Source of the DNA: BOKV01 sp049289295
Lineage (GTDB): Bacteria; Pseudomonadota; Alphaproteobacteria; Rhizobiales; Rhizobiaceae
Reading direction: 5' to 3'
Length of the DNA: 64,000 bases
Assembly: GCA_049289295.1 (NCBI GenBank)
Contig: JBATLL010000035.1
Location: 1 to 64,000 of the forward strand
Made by a program: the position numbers and the translations under genes. This document shows, piece after piece, positions 42,465 to 52,771 of this stretch. Numbering within the stretch: the first letter of the stretch is position 1; each line of letters starts with the position of its first letter. The notes beneath the pieces are model-generated. The model searched no databases, was not told the origin of the DNA, and saw nothing but the letters and a program-made list of their open reading frames with translations.

Positions 42465-43216
42465 TACCAGGTCGCTCCGGGATAGGCGCGCTGCAGGAAC
42501 TGCATTTCCGCCAGAATGTGCCCGAGCTGTTCGGTGTGCCTGCCACTCTTGCCGCCCAGATGGGCAAAGTCGTCCACTGGCCGTTTCAGGTTTGCCTGCG
42601 CCAGTGCCGCGTCGACAATGCGGTTCCACCCGTCAGCCAGACTTGAAGGGTCTGGCGCAATGGAGGCTGCAGCGAGTTCTTCGTCAACCGCATCGCCGGT
42701 CAGCATTTCCCCGCAATAGGGCCACAGCCGATCAAGTGCGGACTGCATGCGGGAATTGCTCTCCTGCGTGCCATCGCCAAGGCGAATGACGAGATCGCGC
42801 GAGCGTTCAAGATGATAGGCAACTTCACGCGAAGCCTTTGCGGCAATTTCGGCGATCTCATGGTCGCTGGACTTTTCCAGTTCGCCCAGTTGCAGGTGAT
42901 GCCAGGCATCGAACAGGAACTGGCGCATCAGGCTGTTGCCATAGTCACCATTTGGCTGTTCGCACAAAAGCAGGTTGCGGAAGTCCCAGGCATCGCGAAG
43001 AAATGCCAGATCGTCAGCGGAACGTCCCTTCGACTCTTCCTTGCCGGCCAATGAGAGCCAGAGGCTGGCCTGGCCAAGCAGGTCGAGCGCCATGTTCGCC
43101 ATGGCAATGTCTTCCTCGGCGGCTGGCGCATGGCCGCACCAGGCCGATACGCGCTGGCCCAGCACGAGAGCGCTGTCGCCCATGCGCAGGAGGAATTCAA
43201 AACGGGCAGACATCAC
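42464..43216 (-). CDS. paaC: Phenylacetyl-CoA epoxidase structural subunit
   Basis: A 250-residue ferritin-like helical protein that stabilises the PaaA catalytic subunit. Conserved segments: LALGQRVSAWCGHAP-like VLGQRVSAWCGHAPAAEEDI, then ANMALDLLGQASLWL, and the C-terminal GKSGRHTEQLGHILAEMQFL. It starts four bases inside paaB's stop (ATGA overlap). Confidence 0.94.
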   Translation of the reverse strand: MMSARFEFLLRMGDSALVLGQRVSAWCGHAPAAEEDIAMANMALDLLGQASLWLSLAGKEESKGRSADDLAFLRDAWDFRNLLLCEQPNGDYGNSLMRQFLFDAWHHLQLGELEKSSDHEIAEIAAKASREVAYHLERSRDLVIRLGDGTQESNSRMQSALDRLWPYCGEMLTGDAVDEELAAASIAPDPSSLADGWNRIVDAALAQANLKRPVDDFAHLGGKSGRHTEQLGHILAEMQFLQRAYPGATW

Positions 43217-43497
43217 ATATGCCCCACTTCATCGGGGATCGGGAAGAAAGACGGATGCCTGTAGACCTTGGCATTCGACGGCTCGAAAAGCGGGCCTTTT
43301 TCCTCAGGCGAACTGGCGGCGATATCGGCTGCCTTGACCACCCAGATCGAAACGCCTTCGTTGCGGCGCGTGTAGACGTCGCGGGCGTTGCGGATCGCCA
43401 ACTCGGCGTCAGGCGCGTGCAGGCTGCCTACATGACGGTGTGACAATCCGTGCTGGCCACGGATGAAAATTTCCCACAAGGGCCATTCCCTGGACAT
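43213..43497 (-). CDS. paaB: Phenylacetyl-CoA epoxidase subunit B
   Basis: A 94-residue small subunit with the family start SREWPLWEIFIRGQHGLSHR, then HVGSLHAPDAELAIRNARDV and YTRRNEGVSIWVV. It bridges PaaA-PaaC dimers in the larger complex. The start at 43497 is 8 bases after paaA; the open frame extends upstream into paaA but lacks family similarity. Confidence 0.94.
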   Translation of the reverse strand: MSREWPLWEIFIRGQHGLSHRHVGSLHAPDAELAIRNARDVYTRRNEGVSIWVVKAADIAASSPEEKGPLFEPSNAKVYRHPSFFPIPDEVGHM

Positions 43498-43505
43498 GTG
43501 AACTC

Positions 43506-44504
43506 CTATTCCGCCGCCTGTAGACCGGCCTTGTTGTCGTGCTTGTCGGCATGCGCCATCAGTCCGTCGCGGAACCAGGCTCCGTCTTCCCATGCCTGGA
43601 TACGGTCGGCCATGCGTTCCTTGTTGCAGGGGCCATTTCCGGCAAGAACGGCATGAAACTCGCTCCAGTCGGGCTCGCCGAAATCATAGGAGCCGAGCTC
43701 CTCATTCCATTTCAGATCCGGATCTGGAATGCTGAGGCCAAGGAACTCTGCCTGGGGCACGGTCTGGTCAACGAACTTCTGGCGCAATTCATCATTGGTG
43801 CCGATCTTGATGCGCCACGCCATGGACTGCGCCGAATGAACCGATTCCTTGTCCGACGGACCGAACATCATGAGCGATGGCCACCAGTAGCGATTGAGCG
43901 CATCCTGGGCCATGGCCTTTTGCGCGGGCGTGCCTGCGCACATCTTCATCATGATGTCGAAGCCCTGGCGCTGGTGAAAACTCTCTTCCTTGCAAATCCT
44001 CACCATGGCCCGCGAATATGGTCCGTAGGATGTACGCTGAAGCGAGACCTGGTTCATGATGGCAGCGCCATCCACCAGCCAGCCCACAGCGCCGATATCG
44101 GCCCAGTTGAGTGTCGGATAATTGAAGATAGAGGAATATTTCGCCCTGCCTGAATGCAGCTGCGCGATCAGTTCATCGCGGCTGACGCCAAGCGTCTCGG
44201 CGGCGGAATAAAGATAGAGCCCGTGACCAGCTTCGTCCTGGACCTTGGCAAGCAGGATCATCTTGCGTTCAAGCGTGGGTGCCCTGCCGATCCAGTTTCC
44301 TTCCGGCAACTGGCCAACAATCTCGGAATGGGCATGCTGGGAAATCTGGCGGACCAGGTTCTTGCGATACCCGTCCGGCATCCAGTCCTTTGGCTCAATC
44401 TTCTGATTGGCATTGATCCGTTCCTGGAACGCACGCTCCTGCGGATCCATTTCCTCCAGCGAACGCACCTTCTTGCCGGTGCTTTCGACCATCTGCGCAT
44501 ACAT
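43506..44504 (-). CDS. paaA: Phenylacetyl-CoA epoxidase catalytic subunit
   Basis: A 332-residue di-iron monooxygenase subunit that forms the 1,2-epoxide of phenylacetyl-CoA. Iron-binding Glu/His motifs are visible in KVQDEAGHGLYLYSAAETLG and RICKEESFHQRQGFDIMMKM. First gene of paaABCDE; its promoter region (44505-44622) holds two TGTWACA motifs spaced 31 bases. Confidence 0.95.
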   Translation of the reverse strand: MYAQMVESTGKKVRSLEEMDPQERAFQERINANQKIEPKDWMPDGYRKNLVRQISQHAHSEIVGQLPEGNWIGRAPTLERKMILLAKVQDEAGHGLYLYSAAETLGVSRDELIAQLHSGRAKYSSIFNYPTLNWADIGAVGWLVDGAAIMNQVSLQRTSYGPYSRAMVRICKEESFHQRQGFDIMMKMCAGTPAQKAMAQDALNRYWWPSLMMFGPSDKESVHSAQSMAWRIKIGTNDELRQKFVDQTVPQAEFLGLSIPDPDLKWNEELGSYDFGEPDWSEFHAVLAGNGPCNKERMADRIQAWEDGAWFRDGLMAHADKHDNKAGLQAAE

Positions 44505-44571
44505 GGCGGCTCTCCCGTCAGACTCCTGCCTGCAAGGGAGATAACATCAAATACAGCCTGCCGCAATAAAA

Positions 44572-44609
44572 TGTTACAGGATTTCGATCATCCAAAAATT
44601 CTTGTAACA
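44572..44609. promoter_or_regulatory. Paired TGTWACA motifs upstream of paaA
   Basis: TGTTACA (44572-44578) and TGTAACA (44603-44609) are each self-complementary around a central A/T and lie 31 bases apart, about three helical turns. A second nested inverted repeat, ACAGGAT (44576-44582) with ATCCTGT (44614-44620), overlaps them and reaches the stop codon of the upstream gene. A PaaX or other dimeric regulator could bind here (inference). Confidence 0.45.
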
Positions 44610-44619
44610 GATAATCCTG

Positions 44620-45150
44620 TCAGTCGATACGCTTCAGTCCAGCGGCGAAGCGATGACAATTGCGCACATAGTGTTCGGCAGAAAGGCGCAGGCCTGCCTC
44701 GCCCTGCGCATCGATCTGGCGCACCGCCCTGGCCGGGCTTCCCACAATCAGAGAATTGTCAGGAAACTCTTTTCCTTCAGTCACGAGTGCGCCTGCACCC
44801 ACGAGGCAGTTGCGGCCAATCCTCGCGCCATTGAGGACGATCGCGCCCATGCCGACCAGACTGTTTTCTCCAATTGTGGCACCATGGACAATGGCGCGAT
44901 GGCCGATGGTGCAGCCTTTCGCGATCTTGATGGGAAAGCCGGGATCGGTGTGCAGGACACAGCCTTCCTGGATATTCGTGTCTTCACCGATCGAAATCTG
45001 TTCATTGTCGCCACGGATCACGACGCCAAACCAGATGCCGACATTGGCACCGAGCGTTACATTGCCGATCACATGCGCGTCGGGTGCAATCCAGCATTCG
45101 CCCTGCGCCGGCAAGACAGGTGATTTGCCATCGATACTGTAGACAGGCAT
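44620..45150 (-). CDS. Gamma-carbonic anhydrase-like hexapeptide-repeat protein
   Basis: A 176-residue left-handed beta-helix protein of the gamma-CA/PaaY family. Zinc-ligand histidines appear in CVLHTDPGF and GHRAIVHGATIG; the hexapeptide repeats run from about residue 20 to 140, followed by a C-terminal helix. It could act as PaaY (a thioesterase helper of phenylacetate catabolism) or as an ordinary gamma-CA. It starts 24 bases after the glycosyltransferase on the same strand and lies upstream of paaA, so context does not decide. Confidence 0.82.
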   Translation of the reverse strand: MPVYSIDGKSPVLPAQGECWIAPDAHVIGNVTLGANVGIWFGVVIRGDNEQISIGEDTNIQEGCVLHTDPGFPIKIAKGCTIGHRAIVHGATIGENSLVGMGAIVLNGARIGRNCLVGAGALVTEGKEFPDNSLIVGSPARAVRQIDAQGEAGLRLSAEHYVRNCHRFAAGLKRID

Positions 45151-45174
45151 GTGCTTCTCCGTTTCCCACGAAAG

Positions 45175-46319
45175 TTATGCTGGATGATCTTCGCGCTTGT
45201 CCACGGCCATCGCCACCTCCCGATAGAGCATGGCATAAGAATGCGCCATGTCCTGCGCGCGAAAGTGCTTTTCATATCTCTTGCGCGCTGATTCTCCAAA
45301 TCTGCGCGCAAGTTCGGGATCCTCGGCAATGCGGTTCATGGCCATGGCCAGGTGTTGCGCATTTCCAGGCTTCACGACCAGACCGGTGACACCTGCCCTG
45401 TTGACGTGGCTTGTGCCAGTGCCGAGCCTGCAACTGACCATTGGCTTCGCGAAAATCGCGGCTTCCAGCAACGCCAGGCCAAGGGCCTCTGCCCGCTTGT
45501 TGGAGGCAAACACGAAACCGGTACACAGTTTCTACAGCGCGTGCTTGTCCTCGTCAGGGAGCGGTCCGAGAAAGCGGATGTTTGCTCCAGGCGTGGCTTC
45601 GGCCAGGGCTGTCAGGTCACCCAGTCGATCCCCACCGCCGATCACCAGCACCGGCAGCCGGCAGTGCTTCGATGCCTCGATGAGGATTTCCATGCCCTTG
45701 TAGTGGCGCAGTTGACCAACAGTGAGAAAGAAAGGTTCTCCAAGGCGGGCACGCCATCTTTCGTGCGCGTCATCGTCCACGACTTTGGCAAGGTCCGGCA
45801 ATCCGAGCGGGACGATGCGCACCTTGTCGCGAAAGTTTTTCAAATTGGAACTGGTTCGCGCATAGTGCGGCGAGGTTGCCACGATTGCTGAAGCGCGGCG
45901 CAGCAGCTTTCTCTCGAGGCCAAAGGCGACAAGCCTGACGAACCAGTTGGCGATGATATCGGAATGATAGGTCACGATGTAAGGTCTGGGATTGAGAAAC
46001 AGGCGCTCGACGATGTCCATCAATGGCCAGGGGTAATGATAATGGACGACATCGCTTTGCCTGGCGAGGTGGCCAAATCTCCGGAAAAGGTTTGGGGAAA
46101 ACGAGAATGGCGATTTTCCCAATGTGAAGGCTGTGCGCTCCTTGCAGGCCGAAATACCGTCATGTTCGATTTCGTTGGCGACGGGATCATCGCTGAGCGA
46201 AAGAACCGACGTGCCGATGCCGTGCGCGGCAGCACCGGTCGCGATGGCATGGATGCTGCGTTCGATCCCGCCAAAAGTGTCGGGAAAGTATGTCTTGAAG
46301 AAGTGCAGAACGCGGAGCG

Positions 46320-46323
<4 letters not shown>
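45175..46323 (-). pseudogene. Glycosyltransferase (GT4-like) interrupted by an in-frame amber codon
   Basis: Two adjacent open frames in the same reading frame form one glycosyltransferase of about 381 residues. The N-terminal part has SDVVHYHYPWPLMDIVERLF, TYHSDIIANW and the sugar-nucleotide region PFFLTVGQLRHYKGMEILIE. It stops at TAG (45532-45534) after DEDKHAL, then continues KLCTGFVFASNKRAEALGLA, LLEAAIFAKP, the expected C-terminal donor-binding helix. Nothing else breaks the frame. A single base change explains it, so this is a recent pseudogene, a readthrough site or a sequencing error. Overlaps the next gene by four bases. Confidence 0.75.
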
Positions 46324-47444
<1,121 letters not shown>

Positions 47445-47536
47445 ATTGGAGCCTGACTTCGCAGGCCGGGTTCAATTCCAGGTTGACTTGGCTGGCCAAA
47501 TCTAAAACAACAACCCAAAGAAGCGGGACAAAATAT

Positions 47537-47884
47537 ATGGGTTCGGACAAGGTTATTCGCCCATGGGGGCACTATGCCGTACTGGCTGAGGGCGAAAACT
47601 TCAAGGTCAAGCGGATCGCGGTGGACCCTGGGGCGTCGCTCAGCATGCAATCTCATGTGCACCGATCCGAACATTGGGTCGTGCTGGAAGGCACTGCCTG
47701 CGTCGTGCTGGGTGACGAGACGGTTCATCTTGGCAGCAATGAATCGACCTTTGTGCCGGCAGGTGCCCGCCACCGCCTTTCCAATCCTGGAAAAGTGCCG
47801 CTCATCATTGTGGAAATTGCCACTGGTGTTTATCTGGGGGAAGATGACATCGTCCGCTATGAAGATGCGTATGGCAGGGTCTAA
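47537..47884 (+). CDS. Cupin, mannose-6-phosphate isomerase type II C-terminal-like
   Basis: A 115-residue single cupin domain. It matches the isomerase half of bifunctional GDP-mannose pyrophosphorylase/phosphomannose isomerase: RPWGHYAVLAEGENFKVKRI, QSHVHRSEHWVVLEGTA (metal-binding His residues) and VPAGARHRLSNPGKVPL. The pyrophosphorylase half is absent here, so the protein may be a stand-alone isomerase or a metal-binding homologue. ATG at 47537. It precedes rmlA by about 100 bases. Confidence 0.85.
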   Translation: MGSDKVIRPWGHYAVLAEGENFKVKRIAVDPGASLSMQSHVHRSEHWVVLEGTACVVLGDETVHLGSNESTFVPAGARHRLSNPGKVPLIIVEIATGVYLGEDDIVRYEDAYGRV

Positions 47885-47985
47885 GTAATGCCATGGCGGC
47901 TTGGACCGATCGCAGGTTCTTGCAAGCGCAGCCAAAAAATGGAATCGGAAAGCCTTAACTGGCAGCAGGATCGGGAACAGGTATC

Positions 47986-48861
47986 ATGAAAGGCATCATC
48001 CTCGCGGGAGGAACCGGAACCCGTCTTTATCCCAGTACCCGTTCAGTCTCCAAGCAGTTGCTGCCCGTCTACGACAAACCGATGATATATTATCCGCTGT
48101 CGACCCTGATGCAGGCCGGTATCCGCGAAGTCCTGGTCATTTCGACGCCGCAGGACACACCCTTGTTCCAGCGTCTTCTCGGCGACGGCTCGAAGATCGG
48201 CATCGACATCCAGTACGCCGTTCAGCCGCGCCCCGAGGGGCTGGCGCAGGCGTTCCTCATCGGTGAGGCATTTCTTGCCGGATCGCCTGCCGCGCTCATC
48301 CTGGGCGACAATATCTTTCACGGACCCAACCTTCCCGAAATGACCCAGCGTGCCGCCAAAAGAAGTAAAGGCGCCACAATCTTTGCCTATCAGGTGTCGG
48401 ACCCGCAGCGCTACGGCATCGTGGAACTCGAGCCATCCACTGGGCTGGCACTGTCTATCGAGGAAAAGCCGGACAGGCCGAAATCGAATTTCGCGGTAAC
48501 CGGTCTTTATTTCTATGACGGCGATGTCGTGGATATCGCCAAGGATGTCAGGCCTTCGGCGCGAGGCGAACTGGAAATCACGACCGTGAATGGAACCTAT
48601 CTGGACCGTGGCGATCTGCACGTGGAAATGCTGGGCCGCGGCGTTGCATGGTTGGACACGGGAACCCATGACAGCCTGCACGAAGCGGCAGCCTATGTGC
48701 GCACGCTTGAACACAGGCAGGGCGTCAAGATTGCCTGCCCGGAAGAGATCGCATTCGAATTCGGCTACATCGGAGCCGACGCGGTGCTTGAGATTGCGCA
48801 CGAATATGGCAAGACCGAATATGCCGACTATCTGCGCCAGATTGCCAATGGAGGCATTTGA
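47986..48861 (+). CDS. rmlA: Glucose-1-phosphate thymidylyltransferase
   Basis: A 291-residue enzyme that makes dTDP-glucose from glucose-1-phosphate and dTTP, the first step of dTDP-L-rhamnose synthesis. The nucleotide-binding loop is ILAGGTGTRLYPSTRSVSKQ, with YDKPMIYYPLSTLMQAGIRE and the product-site residues in GDNIFHGP. Full length. Part of rmlACBD; rmlC starts 3 bases downstream. Confidence 0.95.
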   Translation: MKGIILAGGTGTRLYPSTRSVSKQLLPVYDKPMIYYPLSTLMQAGIREVLVISTPQDTPLFQRLLGDGSKIGIDIQYAVQPRPEGLAQAFLIGEAFLAGSPAALILGDNIFHGPNLPEMTQRAAKRSKGATIFAYQVSDPQRYGIVELEPSTGLALSIEEKPDRPKSNFAVTGLYFYDGDVVDIAKDVRPSARGELEITTVNGTYLDRGDLHVEMLGRGVAWLDTGTHDSLHEAAAYVRTLEHRQGVKIACPEEIAFEFGYIGADAVLEIAHEYGKTEYADYLRQIANGGI

Positions 48862-48864
48862 CGC

Positions 48865-49434
48865 ATGCCGATTTCAGTGCGACCGCTCGCCCTGCCCGAG
48901 ATAGTCGAGATCATTCCCGTAATTCACTGCGATGAGCGCGGCTTCTTTTCCGAAACCTACAACCAGGTCGACATGGCAGCCAATGGCATCGCCATAGACT
49001 GGTTGCAGGACAACCAGTCTCTTTCGGCCTCGAAAGGTGTTTTGCGGGGTCTGCACTTCCAGATACCACCAGTTGCGCAGGACAAGCTCGTGCGCGTCGT
49101 GAAGGGCAGTATCCTCGACGTGGCGGTCGATATCCGCAAAGGTTCACCAGGCTTTGGCAAGTGGGTGTGCCTGGAAGTTTCCGCGAAGAAGTGGAACCAG
49201 ATACTGGTTCCCAAAGGTTTTGCGCACGGGTTTGTGACGCTGGAACCGGAGACCGAGGTCCTTTACAAGGTATCGGCACCCTATTCGCGCGAACATGACC
49301 GGTGCATCCGGTTTGACGATCCGGCCATTGGCATTGACTGGGGACTTGGCGGACAGGAACCGATCCTTTCAGCCAAGGACGCGAATGCCCCCCTGCTCAG
49401 CGATATCGACACCGGTTTTGTCCATGAAAACTGA
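48865..49434 (+). CDS. rmlC: dTDP-4-dehydrorhamnose 3,5-epimerase
   Basis: A 189-residue cupin-fold epimerase. Conserved segments are RGFFSETYNQVDMAANGIAI, SKGVLRGLHFQIPPVAQDKL with the catalytic His, LVRVVKGSILDVAVDIRKGS and LVPKGFAHGFVTLEPETEVL. Third enzyme of the rhamnose pathway. Its 3' end overlaps rmlB by 11 bases. Confidence 0.95.
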   Translation: MPISVRPLALPEIVEIIPVIHCDERGFFSETYNQVDMAANGIAIDWLQDNQSLSASKGVLRGLHFQIPPVAQDKLVRVVKGSILDVAVDIRKGSPGFGKWVCLEVSAKKWNQILVPKGFAHGFVTLEPETEVLYKVSAPYSREHDRCIRFDDPAIGIDWGLGGQEPILSAKDANAPLLSDIDTGFVHEN

Positions 49435-50506
49435 TTCCGCCTCAGGCTTGCGATTTCTGGTAACCGGTGGAGCCGGATTTATCGGCTCAGCTGTTACAAG
49501 AATGCTCGTCGGCTCACCTGGTGCCAGCGTGTGCGTGGTGGACAAGCTCACCTATGCAGGCAACCTCGCATCCCTTGCACCTGTTTCGAGCGCTTCGAAT
49601 TACCGGTTCGAGAAACAGGATATCTGTGATCAGGACAGCATGGCTTCGCTGATCAATGCGTTTCAGCCGGACATCATCATGAACCTGGCTGCGGAAAGCC
49701 ATGTCGACCGTTCGATTGACGGTCCGGCAGACTTCATTCAGACCAATATCGTTGGAACCTATTCCCTGCTGGAAGCAGCCCGCAGCTACTGGTCGGCGCT
49801 TGGGGCCGAGCAAAAGCAGCGTTTTAGGTTCCATCACATTTCGACAGACGAGGTCTATGGCCAGTTGCCATTGGACGGCGGCCTCTTCACTGAAGAAACG
49901 CCCTACGCGCCTTCGTCGCCCTATTCGGCATCAAAGGCCTCCTCCGACCATCTTGTCATGGCCTGGCACCACACTTACGGGCTGCCGGTCGTGATCTCCA
50001 ATTGCTCCAACAATTACGGGCCATATCATTTTCCCGAAAAGCTCATCCCACTGGTTATCCTGAATGCCTGTGCGGGCAAGCCGCTTCCCGTTTACGGAAC
50101 CGGTGCCAATGTTCGGGACTGGCTTTTTGTCGAGGATCACGCACGCGCCCTGCTCGCGGTTGCAACGGCTGGTCGTGCTGGCGAGACCTACAATATCGGC
50201 GGCAATGAGGAGCGCAGCAATCTGCAGGTCGTGCAGGCGATTTGCCGGAAACTCGACGCTGTCAATCCGAGGCCCGGTGGTGCCAGCCATGCGGACCTGA
50301 TCACTTTCGTTGCAGATCGCCCGGGGCATGATTTGCGATACGCGATAGATGCCTCGAAGATCCGCGACGAACTCGGCTGGGTTCCGCAGGAAAGCTTTGA
50401 AAGCGGGCTTGCCAAGACCATCGACTGGTACCTGACGAACCGGGCCTGGTGGGAGCCGATACGCGACAAGCGTTATGCTGGCGAACGACTCGGCACGAAG
50501 GCCTGA
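49424..50506 (+). CDS. rmlB: dTDP-glucose 4,6-dehydratase
   Basis: A 360-residue short-chain dehydrogenase-type enzyme. The NAD-binding motif is FLVTGGAGFIGSAVTRMLV near residue 11; the catalytic region is HISTDEVYG, YSASKASSDHLVMAWHHTYG (YxxxK) and NNYGPYHFPEKLIPL. Second step of dTDP-rhamnose synthesis. ATG at 49424 is within rmlC and gives the family N-terminus. Confidence 0.95.
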   Translation: MKTDSASGLRFLVTGGAGFIGSAVTRMLVGSPGASVCVVDKLTYAGNLASLAPVSSASNYRFEKQDICDQDSMASLINAFQPDIIMNLAAESHVDRSIDGPADFIQTNIVGTYSLLEAARSYWSALGAEQKQRFRFHHISTDEVYGQLPLDGGLFTEETPYAPSSPYSASKASSDHLVMAWHHTYGLPVVISNCSNNYGPYHFPEKLIPLVILNACAGKPLPVYGTGANVRDWLFVEDHARALLAVATAGRAGETYNIGGNEERSNLQVVQAICRKLDAVNPRPGGASHADLITFVADRPGHDLRYAIDASKIRDELGWVPQESFESGLAKTIDWYLTNRAWWEPIRDKRYAGERLGTKA

Positions 50507-50507
50507 C

Positions 50508-51386
50508 ATGCGAATTCTGGTTGCAGGCAGGACTGGTCAGTTGGCCCGCGCGCTTTGCGAAGTCGCGGCCACTGCGGAAGCCGAAATTCACTGCCTGGGA
50601 CGCGACGAAATGGATATTGCCGACAGAGCGGCAATCCAGAATGCCTTTGAAAGATACAGGCCCGATCTGCTGGTCAATGCAGCAGCCTATACTGCCGTCG
50701 ACAGGGCGGAAAGCGAAGCGCAGGAAGCTTTCCGCATCAATGAACAGGGAGCCGAAAAACTCGCCTCGGCGACACATGCCGCAGGCATTCCCATCATTCA
50801 TGTTTCCACCGATTATGTCTTCAATGGCAAGGGAAACAGGCCCTACAGGGAGGATGATCCGACCGATCCGCTGAACGTGTATGGAAGGTCGAAACTGGCC
50901 GGGGAAATCTGCGTGAAGGAAGCCAATCCCCACCACGTGATCATGCGCACATCCTGGGTCTACAGCACATGGGGAGCCAATTTCCTTCTCACCATGTTAC
51001 GCCTTGCCAGGGAACGGGATCGGTTGTCCATCGTTGACGACCAGTATGGTACGCCGACATTCGCTCCCGACATTGCAGATGCAATCGTCAGGATCGCCCG
51101 GCGCATGGCGACTGGACCCGCCAGCGAAGAACTTTACGGCGTGTTCAATTTCACCAACCAGGGAACAACGAACTGGTTCGGATTTGCGGAGGCGATTTTC
51201 GCGCTCGCCGGGAAAAAGGGCATGAAGGTTCCCGAGCTCAGCGCCATTCCAACTTCCCAATATCCGACACCGGCGCAACGGCCGAAATATTCGGTTCTCG
51301 ACACCGAGCGCATTGCAGGCGTCTACGCCATCAGACCCAGGCCATGGCAGGATGCGCTGGCCGAATGCATGGAGAAGATCGGCTGA
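50508..51386 (+). CDS. rmlD: dTDP-4-dehydrorhamnose reductase
   Basis: A 292-residue NADPH-dependent reductase completing dTDP-L-rhamnose. N-terminal ILVAGRTGQLARALCEVA binds the cofactor (a variant of the usual GxxGQLG), with VSTDYVFNGKGNRPYREDD, YGRSKLAGE (YxxxK) and a C-terminal domain for substrate. Last gene of rmlACBD; converges with the DUF2793 gene with 32 bases between stops. Confidence 0.94.
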   Translation: MRILVAGRTGQLARALCEVAATAEAEIHCLGRDEMDIADRAAIQNAFERYRPDLLVNAAAYTAVDRAESEAQEAFRINEQGAEKLASATHAAGIPIIHVSTDYVFNGKGNRPYREDDPTDPLNVYGRSKLAGEICVKEANPHHVIMRTSWVYSTWGANFLLTMLRLARERDRLSIVDDQYGTPTFAPDIADAIVRIARRMATGPASEELYGVFNFTNQGTTNWFGFAEAIFALAGKKGMKVPELSAIPTSQYPTPAQRPKYSVLDTERIAGVYAIRPRPWQDALAECMEKIG

Positions 51387-51418
51387 GCCTCGCCAGCCGA
51401 TTGCGGCAAGTGTCCCGA

Positions 51419-52771
51419 TCAGTCCAGTAGCGCCAGGGCTGACAGGGCGGAGATGCTGACCGTGCCAGGTGCACCACTTTCACGCACGAACACCAGGTTG
51501 GAATTGGAAACGGGTGAAGGTTCGGTCGTGGTTGACATGTGCATGGTGACATTGGGCTGACCGTCAGACAGGCTGTTACCTCCCAGAAACGAGCCACCGC
51601 CTGTTGTCGGCGACAAGGCGATCGCGACGCGGGCGCCGACACCAAATTGCGAACACTTGAAGAGGATGCCTCGCTGGGGAAAGACGCTGCCCAGCATGTT
51701 ATGCATCATCGGGGAAATGTCGACGGCGTAGCCACGGGTAAACCCGTTGGGAACTCCCGGCTCGCCAGCCACGTCACCGAGCTGGATGGTATCGCCCGGC
51801 AACCATCCAACGATCTGCGCTGCGTCCATCACCTTCAACTGATCGGCTGCCGGATTCCAGCAAAGCCATGCAGATTGCAACGGGCTTCGCGACAGGTTCC
51901 AGATCCGAACCAGGGAAACGTTGCGCATCATTGTGTGGAAGAAAAGATCGGAATCGCTGGTGGTAAGCGTGATCGTATCGCCAGCAACAGAAGCGATGGT
52001 TGCCTGCCGAGGGTCCTGATTTCTCGCGCGATCAAAACGCACGAACGAAACTTCCCCGTCGCCGCCTGAAACCAGAACCAGTCCCGCCATCGGCGAACCC
52101 GAGGCCCCATGGCGGATTCCAGAAGGGAAACGAACAGCGCCAGAACCGCTATCGGCAATCATGGCTTCCTTCCAGTCGCTGCCATTGTTGCTGGTCTTGA
52201 GCGTCAGGTCATCACTGCCGGAAAGTCCCAGTTCCGCACGTCCAGAATAGCCTGTCTGGTAGATGATCGAAGCAACATCTTCGGCCTGCGCCTTGTTCAG
52301 CATCTGGCGCATGTCGCCTGTGCCGGGCGTGGCATCGTCGTGCGAGAAAAGAACAGCATCCGACTTCACTGCCAACCGGTTGGTGTTGTCGGCGTCAGTG
52401 TTGATACCCAGCCTGTCAGCGATGTGATCGGTGTTCGACGGAAGGTCGAGCCATGAATTGCCATCCCAGACCATCAGGACATTTCCCTGTGCATTCCACG
52501 CCTGCCAGCCGATGCGCGGCGAAAGAAATGTCCATGCGCCATCCTGCCAGGCGGCAATCGCGAAATCATGCCCGCTCCATTCACCTCCTGCGCCAGGTTC
52601 GACGAGAAACCGCTCGCCCTCTTCCGGACTTGCAGGAACTTGCGCGGTCCTTTGCGTGAACGACAGTTGCACCAGCGCATCCAGGCGCCTGATCGCTTCA
52701 TTGTGGGTCACATGCTTCTGCGCCTGCGATGGCAGGATGTAAGGCAGGAGGAGATTTGGCGTATCGTCCAT
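51419..52771 (-). CDS. DUF2793 domain-containing protein
   Basis: About 450 residues. The N-terminal DUF2793 domain (LLLPYILPSQAQKHVTHNEA, IRRLDALVQ; WQDGAWTFLSPRIGWQAWNA) is followed by a beta-rich C-terminal region (about 200-450) with many Gly, Ser and Thr residues, suggesting a receptor- or polysaccharide-binding beta structure. DUF2793 proteins occur with phage tails and with GTA head-spike genes (as I recall, unlinked to the main GTA cluster in Rhodobacter). Here it sits within a polysaccharide locus. ATG at 52771. Role unproven. Confidence 0.8.
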   Translation of the reverse strand: MDDTPNLLLPYILPSQAQKHVTHNEAIRRLDALVQLSFTQRTAQVPASPEEGERFLVEPGAGGEWSGHDFAIAAWQDGAWTFLSPRIGWQAWNAQGNVLMVWDGNSWLDLPSNTDHIADRLGINTDADNTNRLAVKSDAVLFSHDDATPGTGDMRQMLNKAQAEDVASIIYQTGYSGRAELGLSGSDDLTLKTSNNGSDWKEAMIADSGSGAVRFPSGIRHGASGSPMAGLVLVSGGDGEVSFVRFDRARNQDPRQATIASVAGDTITLTTSDSDLFFHTMMRNVSLVRIWNLSRSPLQSAWLCWNPAADQLKVMDAAQIVGWLPGDTIQLGDVAGEPGVPNGFTRGYAVDISPMMHNMLGSVFPQRGILFKCSQFGVGARVAIALSPTTGGGSFLGGNSLSDGQPNVTMHMSTTTEPSPVSNSNLVFVRESGAPGTVSISALSALALLD

